Both the position numbers and the translations under genes were made by a program. Below are positions 12,262-23,045 of a stretch of 41,641 nt of DNA, piece by piece. Each line of letters begins with the position of its first letter. The first letter of the stretch is position 1. Source of the DNA: Cylindrodendrum hubeiense (Eukaryota > Ascomycota > Sordariomycetes > Hypocreales > Nectriaceae); NCBI GenBank assembly GCA_014621425.1, contig JAANBB010000362.1, positions 1 through 41,641 on the forward strand. Direction: 5' to 3'. Below the pieces are notes generated by a model. It made no database searches and was not told where the DNA came from. It saw nothing but the letters and a program-made list of their open reading frames with translations.

Positions 12262-14432
12262 ATGGCTAGTGCACCTAAGAGCGCGCTGCCGACCCACCTC
12301 AAGCCTGGTCCTGCGGCGAACCAGGAGGCCGTCTTCGAGCGCCGCCATGGCAAGACTCGTAGCCACATGGCAAGTACACCCACCCCCTTTTTCACAGTCC
12401 CCCCGATGCCCTTGGATCGGCCATGAATGCCCTCGAAAGCCACCATGAAGATGCAGAGCTCTATCCAGCCATGAACATCTCCTGCCACAGTGCGTGGGGA
12501 ATTTGTACTGCGACTGCTCTGGCCGCCACCAGAGGCGCATTGCAAGGACTTGGGGTCTGTCTCAAACTCTTCCAGAGACTCGGAATTTCAGTCCTGGCAG
12601 GCGCCCCAGAGAAATCCCAGCTGTGAGCGGCCGCTATCATACATTCAGCAGTCGTGGCGCGAGTGTTTGGGCAGCAGAGAGCTTCTTTGGGTTTGCAGCA
12701 TTTGCTACATCCCCCCTTGACCGCCAACTTTTGCATTTACGGGGCAGCTTATGGGCTATTCATTATGACACGGGCACTGCAACGCCTTTTTCGCTTTGTC
12801 GAGCCCTTTGCGATGCAATACCGATTTCAGAGCACCAGCTAACCCGCCATTTTTATCAGGCCTTTGAGAACACCTCTACCAATGTCGCCGCCGCCCAGAT
12901 GCGAAACTCCCTGACCAACCTCGCCGAGACGGTCAAGGACCCCGAGCAGAAGAAGGCAAGTTTGCCACGAACCGGGCATCAACCGACCGCCACTAACCTC
13001 ATAAACAGCTGTTCGAGACTGAGATGGACAACTTCTTTGCCCTGTTCCGACGATACCTCAACGACAAGGCCAAGGGCAATGCCGTGTATGCTTCAAGCCA
13101 AGAATGACGATATAAGGAGATGAAGACTGACAAGTGCATAGTGACTGGGACCGCATCGCCCCTCCCGCTCAGGGACAGGTCATTGACTACGAGGACCTTG
13201 CCAACACCGAGTCTGTTCAGTTCCTCAGCAAGCTCGCCGTTCTCAAGCTCAACGGTGGTCTGGGTACATCCATGGGTTGCGTTGGCCCCAAGTCCGTCAT
13301 CGAAGTCCGTGACGGCATGTCATTCCTGGATCTCTCAGTGCGACAGATTGAGTTCCTCAACCGCACCTACGACGTGAACGTTCCCTTCATCCTGATGAAC
13401 TCGTTCAACACCAACGACGACACCGCCGCCATCATCAAGAAGTACGAAGGCCACAACGTCGACATCCTGACCTTCAACCAGTCCCGATACCCCCGAATCT
13501 TCAAGGACTCGCTGCTGCCCGTCCCCAAGGACAACGACTCGTCCATCACTGAGTGGTACCCCCCCGGTCACGGTGACGTTTTCGAGTCGCTGTACAACTC
13601 CGGTATTCTGGACAAGCTTCTGGACCGCGGTATTGAGATCATCTTCCTGTCCAACGTGGATAACCTGGGCGCCGTTGTTGATCTGCGAATCCTTCAGCAC
13701 ATGATGGAGACCAACGCTGAGTACATCATGGAGTTGACCAACAAGACCAAGGCCGATGTTAAGGGTGGTACCATCATCGACTACGAGGGCTCCGTCCGCC
13801 TGCTGGAGATTGCTCAGGTCCCCAAGGAGCACGTCAACGAGTTCAAGTCGATCAAGAAGTTCAAGTACTTCAACACCAACAACCTGTGGCTCAACCTCAA
13901 GGCTATCAAGCGGGTGGTCGAGAACGACGAGCTCGAGATGGAGATTATCCCCAACGGCAAGACGATCCCCGGCGACAAGAAGGGCGAGTCGGACATTTCC
14001 ATTATCCAGCTCGAGACCGCCGTCGGTGCCGCCATCCGCCACTTCAAGAACGCCCACGGTGTCAACGTGCCTCGCCGACGCTTCTTGCCCGTCAAGACTT
14101 GCTCCGATCTGATGTTGGTCAAGTCTGATCTCTACACCCTCAAGCATGGTCAGCTCCAAATGAGCGCTGCCCGTTTCGGCGATGCTCCTCTCATCAAGCT
14201 TGGTGGCGACTTCAAGAAGGTCTCCGACTTCCAGAAGCGGATCCCGTCGATCCCCAAGGTCCTGGAGCTGGACCACCTCACTATCACTGGTGCGGTGAAC
14301 CTAGGCCGTGGTGTGACACTCAAGGGCACGGTCATCATCGTTGCCACCGAAGGCAGCACCATTGACATTCCCCCAGGTTCCATCTTGGAGAACGTCGTCG
14401 TCCAGGGTAGCTTGCGTCTGCTCGAGCATTAA
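12262..14432 (+). CDS. UGP1: UTP-glucose-1-phosphate uridylyltransferase (UDP-glucose pyrophosphorylase)
   Basis: Cytosolic enzyme making UDP-glucose from UTP and glucose-1-phosphate, for beta-glucan, glycogen and trehalose synthesis and glycosylation. Four exons (12262-12369, 12860-12955, 13009-13085, 13142-14432) give 523 residues, the normal fungal length. The nucleotide-binding loop [16 protein letters not shown] is at about 130-145. [17 protein letters not shown] (about 235-242) and NVDNLGA (from about 265) line the active site, and the C-terminal left-handed beta-helix is present ([19 protein letters not shown]). Exon 1 encodes the variable N-terminus [14 protein letters not shown] and starts in a good context (CACAATGG). 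Introns 1 (490 bp) and 2 (53 bp) both need GC donors (GCAAGT). Nearby GT alternatives break the frame, whereas the GC junctions give [11 protein letters not shown] and [12 protein letters not shown] as expected for the family. Intron 3 is an ordinary 56-bp GT-AG intron. Codon use is strongly C-ending, suggesting high expression. Confidence 0.96.
12370..12859 (+). other. UGP1 intron 1, GC-AG type, 490 bp
   Basis: The donor reads ATG/GCAAGT and the acceptor TTTTTATCAG/GCC, with a CTAAC branch around 12838-12842. It is unusually long for this window. No conserved protein or obvious RNA structure was seen inside. Splicing at the adjacent GT (GCAA/GTACAC) would put the following exon out of frame. 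Confidence 0.8.
12956..13008 (+). other. UGP1 intron 2, GC-AG type, 53 bp
   Basis: The donor is AAG/GCAAGT at 12956, the CTAAC branch is near 12993-12997 and the acceptor AACAG ends at 13008. Removing it in phase 0 restores the family sequence [17 protein letters not shown]. The GT two bases inside the donor hexamer would shift the frame. Confidence 0.85.
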
Positions 14433-17400
14433 ATGGGAGATATCGTGGGTTGGGCGATGTCGTATGTGAAGGACAAAGCCTAGCGGATCGCATATGTCAC
14501 TTTAGATGCGTTATGATGGATGGGATAGAGGGCCGCCGGCAAAGGGATTGGGGACCGACGGGGTGTTAATACGTGGTGCAAAGAGAGGATGAGCTTCGAG
14601 GCTTGCGGACAAAATGGATGTGCTGTATAGCATTGCGTGCACATGCTCACTTGTGTCAAACCGAGATGGTGGAGGACACCAGCAGGCAGCTACCAAACTA
14701 GGTACATACAGAGCTTAATTTGAAGGAGAAATGGTCAAACATGCGGCATGAGCCGAGTTAAGCCACGGAATAACACCTGATGTCGATACTCGCCGAAGGA
14801 TCTACAGTGTCTAATTAATGTGTTGAGGTGGCGGAAGCAGATACACCGGCGGTCAGAACTTGGAAAGTAGCCAAGAAAAACTAGACAGGGAGCTTGTTCA
14901 ATGGTGGCTAATAATGGAAGGATAGAAGACGTGATAAATGGCTAGGATGGAAGCTAAAGGGCGGTCTGAAATTGGCATAGTATGGTATTGTATGTAGGTG
15001 AGGCTGAGCAGGCTTGGGAGGTCCGAGAGACACAACGAAGAGACAAAGTAGCGAAGTAACGAAGTAGCGCGGGAGACATGGATCGACGGTATCCGCGTAC
15101 CAGAGCGGTGGCGACATTCCCCGGGTTGAAGGTCCTACCTAGACTAGACTGCGAGCAAAGCGGTTTTGACGCGAGTAGCCGGGCTGGGGCTACGACGATG
15201 GCAGCAGGTAGGTACGGAGTAGTGTTCTTCAGGTTGGCTTCTGGACGGTTATGAGGTTATTACCAAGGAGTCAGATTGGATGATGTGCCGAGAGGCTGAG
15301 CTAGCCAATCAAGGTGCGGCGGCAGTCATGCACCGGCGATGCACCAGTAGCAGCCACAGGTAGGTAGCTTTGCAGCTTGCCTTGTTGGGGGCGGCCTTCA
15401 GCCGATGGATGGGGCTTTGACACCAGGGGGTTGGCTCGGTGTACTACGCAGTACATACTACGTAGTGGTAAGCTCCAACATGACTTCCTATCGATGACTA
15501 GAACCGGGCGGCGAAAGGAGAAGCCGAAATGGGAGCGATTTCCTGGAGATTGGGTTGGTGGACGTGAAGATCTTGGCCAAGTACGTCGGTATATGGGTAG
15601 GCGATGATGCCATGGATTGAGTTTAACTCGGTTGGGATTGATGAAGGGGTTTGATTTGATTCGACTGGGAGATGAGGAACGCCGAAGGGGCGGCTACGGC
15701 TCCCGCTGATGGCTGGTGGCTTCCGTGGCTCCTCCTAGCTGCACCGCTGCACTGCTGCACTGCTGCGCTGCACCCTGGACAGCTTCAGCGGACAGCCCCA
15801 GGGCGCCCCGCTTCCAACGGAAGTCCGTCATTCCATCATTCCACGGCGGACAGGGTGCAGGCGTGCCAGGGCGGGGCTGTGGGAGATGAAAGATTGAGTG
15901 GGTTGATGAAGAGAAGCCGGGGGCCGCGGGAGCGAGTTGATTAGTGAGTAGATGAAGAAATAGGTACCTACTGTGCGTACCTACAGCACCTAGGTACAGT
16001 ACCTGGGCAGTGGAGCACAGGAAAGGAGACGCTAATGCAACGTTGGGCCTTGCTTTTTCGGAGCCTTGGGAGCAGGGCCAAAGCCGGGAGAGTCGCAAGG
16101 AGGAAAAGACTCAAAGGGGAGACCCAGGGAATCGAAAGGGAGGGAGGGGATCAATTAGGACTGGACACCGGAAGCTGTAAATAGAAACTTTCTACTACGT
16201 AGTATGACCACACAACCCATTCAGATATACTTTTCAATTCTCGTGTTGAACGAGGGTGTGAGACGTCATCCGTCGCGCTGCTAACCTTCTTACCACTACT
16301 ACGATGTACCTAGATCCTGCTGTACTACTACACACACAAGGACGGACGTCTCCGCGGTCGCATCTCGGGCATCCATCAAAGCAACATGCTTAGCCTCGCC
16401 AATTAACTCATCGCCGCTTACAGCGTGTTACTCCTTCGTCCGAACTGACTCCGTACCCCGGCCCACGCTCCCAGGCCACTTTGTCCAGGTTTGCCTTTTC
16501 TGTTTGCTCTTGCTGCCAATGCCTGCCTAAGCAGGAAAGCACCGGCCAGGGGGGTCTCCCAGAGGACCAACCAGGGGGACGGGGGAGGGGCTCGTGCTGC
16601 GCCGAGATATCCTTAGGCCCTGAAGAGGCCCTGGAGCCGGCAGGTTTACAAGATCTCATCGTCGTCATGTGAGCTCAGAATGTGCCTAGACTCGACGATG
16701 TGTCTCACCGCGGGTGGTCTGGGCGGGAGGGAGATAGGCCGGCGGGTCTACGCAGGGGAAGGAGATAGGGAGACGTGGGCGAGAGACATGTCTGAGTTAC
16801 GACGACTCTTCCCGAGAGACGGGAGAGAAAGAAAACAAACAAAAAAAAACTCGGGAAAAAAACTTTGCATGTTTGTCAATGGGACGCAACTGGTGTTGGA
16901 GGCGGACAGCACAGCCATGAAGTGGCGTGCGCGGGGAAAAAGTGTGTGTGGTCACTTATGGTGTGAGTGGTGATGGGTGAGTGGGTTGCCAGAAGTGTGA
17001 GTCTGTCATGGCCAGCGCGCGTCTACGGCGTATGTCCACTGTTTGGATGCGTATGGTGTGGGTTGCAGCGACAACCATTGGCGACAACACCATTTTCGGT
17101 TCAATAGACTCTTCTCAAGCAGGACACCAAGGCGAACACGATGCCCACTTGGCCAGCCTAGCCACGGCATGAGGATGACATGCAGCGTCTTGCCTTGAGG
17201 AACACGTAAGTCCATGCCGATAGATCAAAGTCCAGACCTCTAGCGAGGCATTAGCAGCCCGTGCTATGTGGTGGTGCTCCAGTCGTGGTTGGACCCGGCC
17301 GACCACTGCCGGCATGTATCATCGGATCTGGTCCTATCCGCCAGCCGCGGCAGCGACTTGGACGAGTGAATTGCGTACGCAATCCCCATTCTTGGCCTTG

Positions 17401-18544
17401 GCTCATCTGGTACAGAGGCGGCTGGCTGACAATGGAGGCCAGGTGGAGGCTGGGAATCAATGGTTTGCGGGTTGTCGACGTGGTAGAGCATCTTGGCCCT
17501 CGCCGTGGCCAGGTTCAGACGAGACCCCCCTTCCTCTTCCCCATTTTCGGAGGATTGGGATTCGTCGGGACGGACAAGGCAGGGTTGTAAGATAGGTTGT
17601 ATGGAGTCATTGGGTCATTGGATCATAGGCATACCAACAGCCAGCTGACCGCTGGCCGGGGGTTGGATTACGGTTCGTAGGAATAAAACAAGGGAGGTTT
17701 GAAGGGGTCTGGGGGGCTTTTTGGCATCTGGCTCGATCGCAAGGTCCCGGCCAACCGAGCGCAGGCTGTGCGTGCCACCGGTGTACGATCGGTGTCCCAG
17801 GCTGTGTCTGCCTGGCAAGGAGACAGAATGAGCTGTTTGCGGTTGACAATGGCTGACAATGGCCGACAATCCAGTCTTGAATGCCTGCCTTGGTTGTGTG
17901 TACCATAAGCACCCGCAGGTATCATCGGAGGCAAGCAAGGGGATCGTTCAGCCTAGCCGACGATCAAAACCAATCCCACTTGGACGCCACCACACCAACC
18001 AAAGCAAGACCCTGCGCAAGGCAGCATTAGCGAACGCCAGGCTGAGGCGCCGCCAGAGACACCCAGCAACACACCACAGCAAGCGGCATTCGGTGCAGTC
18101 CACACACGACCACGAGGAAAGCCAGCTGCGGAGATTCTTGGCGACTGCGTGAGCAACAGGACTCACATGGCATGTGTGCATCAATAACTATGGAGCGGTG
18201 GCCAGGAGAGAGCCGGCCAACAGCACGGGGGGCAAATGTCCATCCTTCACGATGCCTCGCCTAATCGGGAAAGGCTGTGGAGCGTGGAGGGGGCCCTATA
18301 CCAATAGTGGCAGCGTCCAGACCGCTTGGAAGGGACTAATCTTACTGCAGGCCGTAGTGCCGACTGCCTACAGGCACAATGGACAATGGCTCAGGCCGCT
18401 ATGCGCGGCCGGTCCGTCACCAAGCTGCGAGACAGCCCCCTTCAGGAGAGATATTTTAATCTGGAACTAGTGTTTGTGTCTGAGGACAGCCGCGGTTGTC
18501 GTAGAATATGGAATGAGATGTTCCAGGAGCACGGAGAGACAGAG

Positions 18545-18583
18545 GGCGAGTGGGCGAGTGAGTGAGTGAATGTGTGTGTGTGA
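18545..18583. repeat. GTGA / GT microsatellite
   Basis: GAGT/GTGA units pass into a GT run (GTGAGTGAGTGAATGTGTGTG). Simple-sequence DNA in a gene-free region. Confidence 0.8.
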
Positions 18584-19298
18584 CTGAATGTCACAACGGA
18601 TGGGACGGAGTACGGCTCAGCAAGCAGGGCAGGGCAGGGTCGCCATTCTGCTCCGGGGTCCTCGGAGACCGTGGGCAATAAATAAGGCTGCCCGGCTGCT
18701 GCCCGGCTGCGTAGTATTCCTGTTATAATAGGCCCTGCCGTAGGTACCTGCGGTCGGTCTTTGCTGAAGGCCAAGGTCCGGGTCCGCTGGGCAAACAGAG
18801 CTGCTGTAGGTACCTCGGGCGCGTCCTGGGGATGGACGTTGGCATGGACCTACCATGGAGCTCAGCCGGGGGCTAGGCTGCAATAGTCTAGCGGGGCAGC
18901 CCCCCAGAGCAACTCTGCCTCCTGGTGCATTTCATCGCAGAGGGCAGCCGGCCAGTCAGGGCTCTGCGGGCCCGGTTTTGTTGCCAGGCACAGGAGGAGG
19001 GCTTGTGGGTCGCTGGGCGAGAGACAGGGACGGGGGGCATAGGGTGGATACGCGCGGACGGGGCGACATGGGTGGACATGGGTGGCTTCGGTAGCGCTGG
19101 CATGCTCGAACGGGGCTTGGCCAAATTTCCCCATCCCAGGGTGCGCATCGCTCATCGTCCGTTGAGTCTCGGGGGGGGAGCGCTGCGAGTGGAGGGCGAG
19201 CGGAGGGCGAGTGGAGGTCGCCTGGCGCTCGCAGGATGGGGGCGTGTTGGAATGTGATGAGGCGCTGGCTGCGAGTCTGTGCTGCGAGGCCAAGGCCA

Positions 19299-19317
19299 GA
19301 AAGAAAGAAAGAAAGGG
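19299..19317. repeat. GAAA microsatellite
   Basis: About four and a half tandem AGAA units in the upstream region of the GPI-anchored protein gene. Confidence 0.75.
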
Positions 19318-19594
19318 TGAAGACTCACATCCACTTCTGCACGCCCCTCACACCCACCCACATCTCGCCCGGCGCCAGGTACCTGCTCGACGCAATGTGC
19401 TATGCGCCGTAGCTTTGTCCAATCTGGGTACATGCAATCTGGGGCACCACCATTCCCCCCGTCCATCCCCCCAAGACTACTGACTTGCAATATTGCTCGC
19501 CCTTTTAATACCCTCCTCCTGCCCTCCGCCTTCGTTTCTTTCTCCCTCCTCTCCATCAGCGTCTTGTCAACTCACTCCGTTGTTCCTACCTATT

Positions 19595-19971
19595 GTAAGT
19601 CTCTCTCCGGCCCAGGCGGCTCTTCCAGCGTCAACATCCGATACTCCAACTGCACCTCCCTTACAACAATCAAACTCCGCCACCACCATTACTGCTCCCC
19701 TGTCACCAATCATCTCGGTCCCGTGTGTCCTGCGAGGCAATTTGGTCATGGTTCTTCGGGTCGTCGCTCTTGGTCATGCCTCATCGGCCTGGCACCTGTC
19801 CGACAGTGGCTGCCAGCTGCCAACGACCTTCGAGCACCCGGAACAGTGGCTTTTGCTTCGCACTTCACACGCGACCTATTGCCCAGATGCACCAATACAC
19901 CCACCATCCTCGCAACGCGTCGAATTCAATACATTCCTCTCGGATACCCTGAACTAACACCCGGCTCGCAG
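19595..19971 (+). other. Probable 5' UTR intron of the GPI-protein gene
   Basis: The donor ATT/GTAAGT is at 19595, a CTAAC branch lies at 19954-19958 and the acceptor CTCGCAG ends at 19971, only 54 bp before the ATG. A CT-rich promoter-like tract (about 19505-19560) precedes it. The spacing and three good signals support a 377-bp leader intron, but no transcript evidence is available. Confidence 0.55.
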
Positions 19972-20025
19972 TAATACCCAGTCACTCTTTAAACCGAATC
20001 TCCGATTCCACCACTACTATTCAAA

Positions 20026-20834
20026 ATGAAGTACTCCGTCGCTACCATCGCCGCTCTGGCCACCGCCGCTATGGCCAAGCCCGTTCTCCTGAACACCGAC
20101 TACGCTGCCGTCATTGGCACCCCCTTCACCATCAAGTTCAGCGGCTGTGACAGTGGTTGCACCATCATCCTCCAGAACGGCAACTCCAAGGATCTCAAGG
20201 ACTACGAGACTCTGACCGGTATGTTCCAATTGCATTGCTCGATCTGAAACGCTCTCTAACATTATCCAGCCACTGCCAAGGGCGACTCCTTCACCTGGAC
20301 CCCCAAGGATCTCCCCACCGACGAGTACAACTACAAGATCATTGACAACTCGGACGAGACCGAGTTCAACTACAGCTCCCAGTTCACCATTGTTGGCGAC
20401 GTCGAGGCTACCAGCACCGCCGAGTCCACCTCTGCTGAGTCTACCTCTGCCGAGTCCACCTCTGCTGAGTCTACCTCCGCCAAGGCCACTTCCACCAAGG
20501 AGGCCACCACCCTCTCCACCAAGGCTGTTACCACCACCGAGGAGGAGACCACCATCTCCACCCCTGCTGCCACCTCGCACAACAGCACCACCCCCGCTGC
20601 CACCTCGGCTGAGGCTTCTTCCACTGAGGAGTCTTCCTCCACTGCCTCTGACGGTTCGTGAACCATTTCCCCACGCTGTTGTAACCGCCTTACTAACTCG
20701 CAACTGTAGATTCGTCCTCCACCTCTGCTGCGACCACCTCCTCCACCACTGTCCCCGACAGCGGTGCTGCCCGCATGACCTCTTCCATCGCTCTGATTGC
20801 TGGTGCCGTCATGGCCATGGTTTACCTTAACTAA
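20026..20834 (+). CDS. Kre9/KNH-type Ser/Thr-rich GPI-anchored cell-surface protein
   Basis: Three exons (20026-20218, 20270-20653, 20710-20834) with 51- and 56-bp introns carrying CTAAC branches give 233 residues. A signal peptide (MKYSVATIAALATAAMA, cut after residue 17) precedes a compact beta-sandwich of the Kre9/KNH N-terminal type (about 19-105): a KPVLLNTDYAAVIGTPFTI start, a Cys pair in GCDSGCTI, and FTWTPKDLPTDEYNYKI. A long Ser/Thr-rich stalk, presumably O-mannosylated, follows with tandem AESTS units. It ends in a GPI signal: small residues DSGAA, then a hydrophobic tail SSIALIAGAVMAMVYLN with no charged end. The protein should sit on the plasma membrane or be cross-linked to wall glucan; its exact role is unknown. 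Donor 2 is GTTCGT, an unusual sequence, but the frame and the TACTAAC branch support it. The start context is TCAAAATGAAG. Confidence 0.92.
20415..20482 (+). repeat. In-frame 15-bp tandem repeats (AESTS)
   Basis: Four head-to-tail 15-bp units encode AESTS in the Ser/Thr stalk of the GPI protein, alternating GCCGAGTCCACCTCT and GCTGAGTCTACCTCT. The alternating synonymous pattern suggests a 30-bp unit duplicated as a block. Copy number may vary between strains. Confidence 0.85.
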
Positions 20835-22040
20835 ATTACGGGCTTGATGATATGTTGAGCGGATGGAGAAGGATTGATGAGTTCTTGGCTTCGGTGTACA
20901 CATTTAATAATGGCCTCTTCTTTTTTCGGTTACCCCGGGAGGCGTCTACGGCAAGGAGCATAACCCGCACGAGGGTCGCATGGACTCTCTCTGCGTGACT
21001 CGAGCGCCAGTATTTAACACAATTGGAACCATTTTCCATTAAACAATTTTCGGTTCCTCATAGTGATGTTGCTTTGACGTGTTTGTGATGGTTCGTCCCA
21101 TGTTATGTTGGCAAGTGGTTCGTGCTCTGACGGCTGCTCGCTTTAACTGGGGTGCATTGGCGCCTATGCCTCGTGGCCGCAACGGTTCATTATCCCTGAC
21201 TTGTGGAGCAGCCAGTTCGTCCCGACTCGTTGGCCGTTGGACGTTGATTGTTGGACGTCATATGTCAGAAGTCAATCCAGACGTTACACGCCAGTTGCCA
21301 CCGCATTACAGGCACCAATTGTCGTTCTCGCCAACCGACGACCGACCGCCGTCACACCGGGTATTCGACATGGGGACCATGGAAGTTGCTGCGACCGTTA
21401 TCGTCGGTGCCAAACGACGCGCGTCGGGCGCATTCTCCGAAGAATGAAAAGCGGAAACCAGCCATGCACATCCCCAAGGAAATACGAGTATGCGTGGCAA
21501 TACCTACAGGGGACTGACAAACAAAACATGCAAGATCGGGCGGTCGCGCGGCTGGGAGATCTGGCTGATCTCAGCACACATCGGACGAATGTCGTTGGGC
21601 AGGTGGAGACATGGTGTGTCGATCGATTTTGACGTAAAGCCACGCGTTCATGCGTGATGCTAGATGGAATGTCAACATGCAGGCTAGGAGAGTGCCGTGG
21701 TGATGGTGGTAACATTCTTGATTGATAACTTTTGGAATCCCCTGCGTAACGACATTCCAGCCCGTGTGGTCCTAGCTCCCTCCCCCGATTCTATTGTACA
21801 ATGAATAAAAACATCAACATGTTTTGGAAGCTTTAGTTTGTTATGGCTGTTTTAGATGGCTGAGACATGGCCGTGTGTGAAAACAAGATGCGACGTCCAT
21901 TCGGCGCGAGGCCTGTTCTCGAGTTTCCAGAAGTAGAGAGGACAAAATCGACTGTGAAAATGATAGGCGCCTACCTAAACTCCTCGTTCCCGACGATCAA
22001 AAGCACAATATAAAAATATGAAAAAGCCACCTTCAGGTAA
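20835..22040. other. Convergent intergenic region
   Basis: Contains the 3' ends of the GPI-protein gene (+) and the uncharacterised gene at 22.0-22.7 kb (-). An AATAAA-like element occurs near 21805 and an A/T-rich block near 22009-22028. No supportable coding frame is seen. Confidence 0.5.
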
Positions 22041-22661
22041 CTAAGGGATGGGGGGCCTCGAGACATCCGCCCAGGCGCCGATACCAAACATGTTGGAGGC
22101 CGGGGCGTCGACGAGGAAGGGGCCAAAGGGCTCGCCGAGTTCGATGGAGGTGAGGTCCGAAGTGCGACCGAAGGCGCTGACGACGGTGCTATGACCGCGG
22201 CGGCGGTCCCAAATACGCTCGTGAATAGAGCAGTGGTTGTTTATCATGTTGTGAAGGTTGATGTTGGAGATGGTGAGCTGATGAAGAGAGAAGAGCGACG
22301 TGGAGGTCAAGTTGCCGGCCACCGGGACGGAGGTGGAAGCCGGGGTGGAAGCCGCCGGGGTGGAAGCCGGAGCTCGACCCGCAGTGTTGTCGGATGTGGA
22401 CGGGGCAGGAGGGGCAAAAATTTCGGAGCCGATCTTCTCCCAGTCGGCGTCTATGGAGTCGTCGGTGCCGCTAGAGGCGGCGATGGCCGAAAGACTTGCG
22501 ACGATGGGCTCGACGGCCGGTCCCGCGGGGAGGAGAATCTCAGGGTCGGCAGCAGCCTGGCCGCGCTCGGCCGCCGACTGGTTGACATCGTTGTACTGCG
22601 GGTGACGGTTCTTGGTGTGAGAGCCCAGGGTGTTGGTATCGGGATGGTAAGAGTTCACCAT
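22041..22661 (-). CDS. Uncharacterised protein with Pro/Ala/Ser/Thr-rich linker
   Basis: A single-exon minus-strand frame of 206 residues whose family I do not recognise. Evidence that it is real: third codon positions are overwhelmingly C or G along the whole frame, the start context is excellent (GTCACAATGG), and a TATAAA box lies about 100 bp upstream. The N-terminal part (MVNSYHPDTNTLGS, then QSAAERGQAAADPEILLPAG) is polar. It is followed by an acidic patch DDSIDADWEKIGSEIF, a low-complexity linker of PAST/PAAST repeats (about 105-125), and a better-structured C-terminus with NLHNMINNHCSIHERIWD, SAFGRTSDLTSIELGEPFG and SNMFGIGAWADV. No signal peptide, membrane segment or catalytic motif is visible. 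An upstream in-frame ATG at 22700 exists, but the 22661 start has the better context. Confidence 0.65.
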   Translation of the reverse strand: MVNSYHPDTNTLGSHTKNRHPQYNDVNQSAAERGQAAADPEILLPAGPAVEPIVASLSAIAASSGTDDSIDADWEKIGSEIFAPPAPSTSDNTAGRAPASTPAASTPASTSVPVAGNLTSTSLFSLHQLTISNINLHNMINNHCSIHERIWDRRRGHSTVVSAFGRTSDLTSIELGEPFGPFLVDAPASNMFGIGAWADVSRPPIP

Positions 22662-22760
22662 TGTGACGACGGGCGATGGAGGAGGTGGTCTTGGTTGCAC
22701 AGGTTGTTATGGACTATTTCCGTGGAGGCGAGCGAGTCCCGATGTCCGAAGGGCGTCCAA

Positions 22761-22766
22761 TTTATA
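22761..22766 (-). promoter_or_regulatory. TATA box of the uncharacterised gene
   Basis: TATAAA reads on the minus strand 100 bp before the start codon at 22661, which would place transcription start near 22730 and give a leader of about 70 bases. Confidence 0.5.
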
Positions 22767-22980
22767 GGGAGGTAGACGTGAGGGTTTGGAGCCGGGGCGG
22801 GGTTGGTTGAAAATGGATGTGAGTGGTTGTTGGCTTGATGGCGATCAAGAAGCAGGTCGTCGGGATAAATGCGACGGCTGAGCAGTGTGCTTTTTCGAGT
22901 CGGGGACTTTTCTCTCTCGTAGACACCGAAGCAGTGGGTTACTTTGGCTGCAGGACCGGGAGAGTGCAGATGGGTAGGTG

Positions 22981-23045
22981 CAGTAGTGGTCGTAGTAGTT
23001 GTTGTAGTAGTAGCACTGGTAGTAGTAGTGGCAGTAGTAGCAGTG
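22981..23045. repeat. GTA-rich trinucleotide tract
   Basis: An imperfect array of GTA, GTT and GCA triplets (for example GTTGTTGTAGTAGTAG), upstream of the uncharacterised minus-strand gene. It reads as an imperfect microsatellite. Confidence 0.8.

Larger units (their letters stand above)
14433..19480. other. Five-kilobase gene-free stretch
   Basis: No frame has a recognisable domain or coding bias. Repeats seen are a CTGCACTG run (about 15741-15773), alternating TAGGTACCTA-type palindromes (about 15960-16005), a perfect 12-bp palindrome TACTACGTAGTA at 16193-16204, a GTGA/GT microsatellite (about 18545-18583) and a GAAA run (about 19299-19317). A non-coding transcript cannot be excluded. 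The right end must contain the promoter of the GPI-protein gene. Confidence 0.5.

Noticed and set aside
12494..13123. A 209-codon plus-strand frame overlapping UGP1 exons 2 and 3.
   Set aside because: It runs through intron 1, which is spliced out, and reads parts of the exons out of the conserved frame.
13335..14276. A 313-codon minus-strand open frame.
   Set aside because: It is the antisense shadow of the C-rich UGP1 coding exon.
16193..16204. TACTACGTAGTA as a transposon terminal repeat.
   Set aside because: No matching inverted partner or transposase frame was found nearby.
20017..20703. Long Gly/Ser-rich and Val/Glu-rich minus-strand frames.
   Set aside because: Antisense shadows of the Ser/Thr-rich GPI-protein gene.
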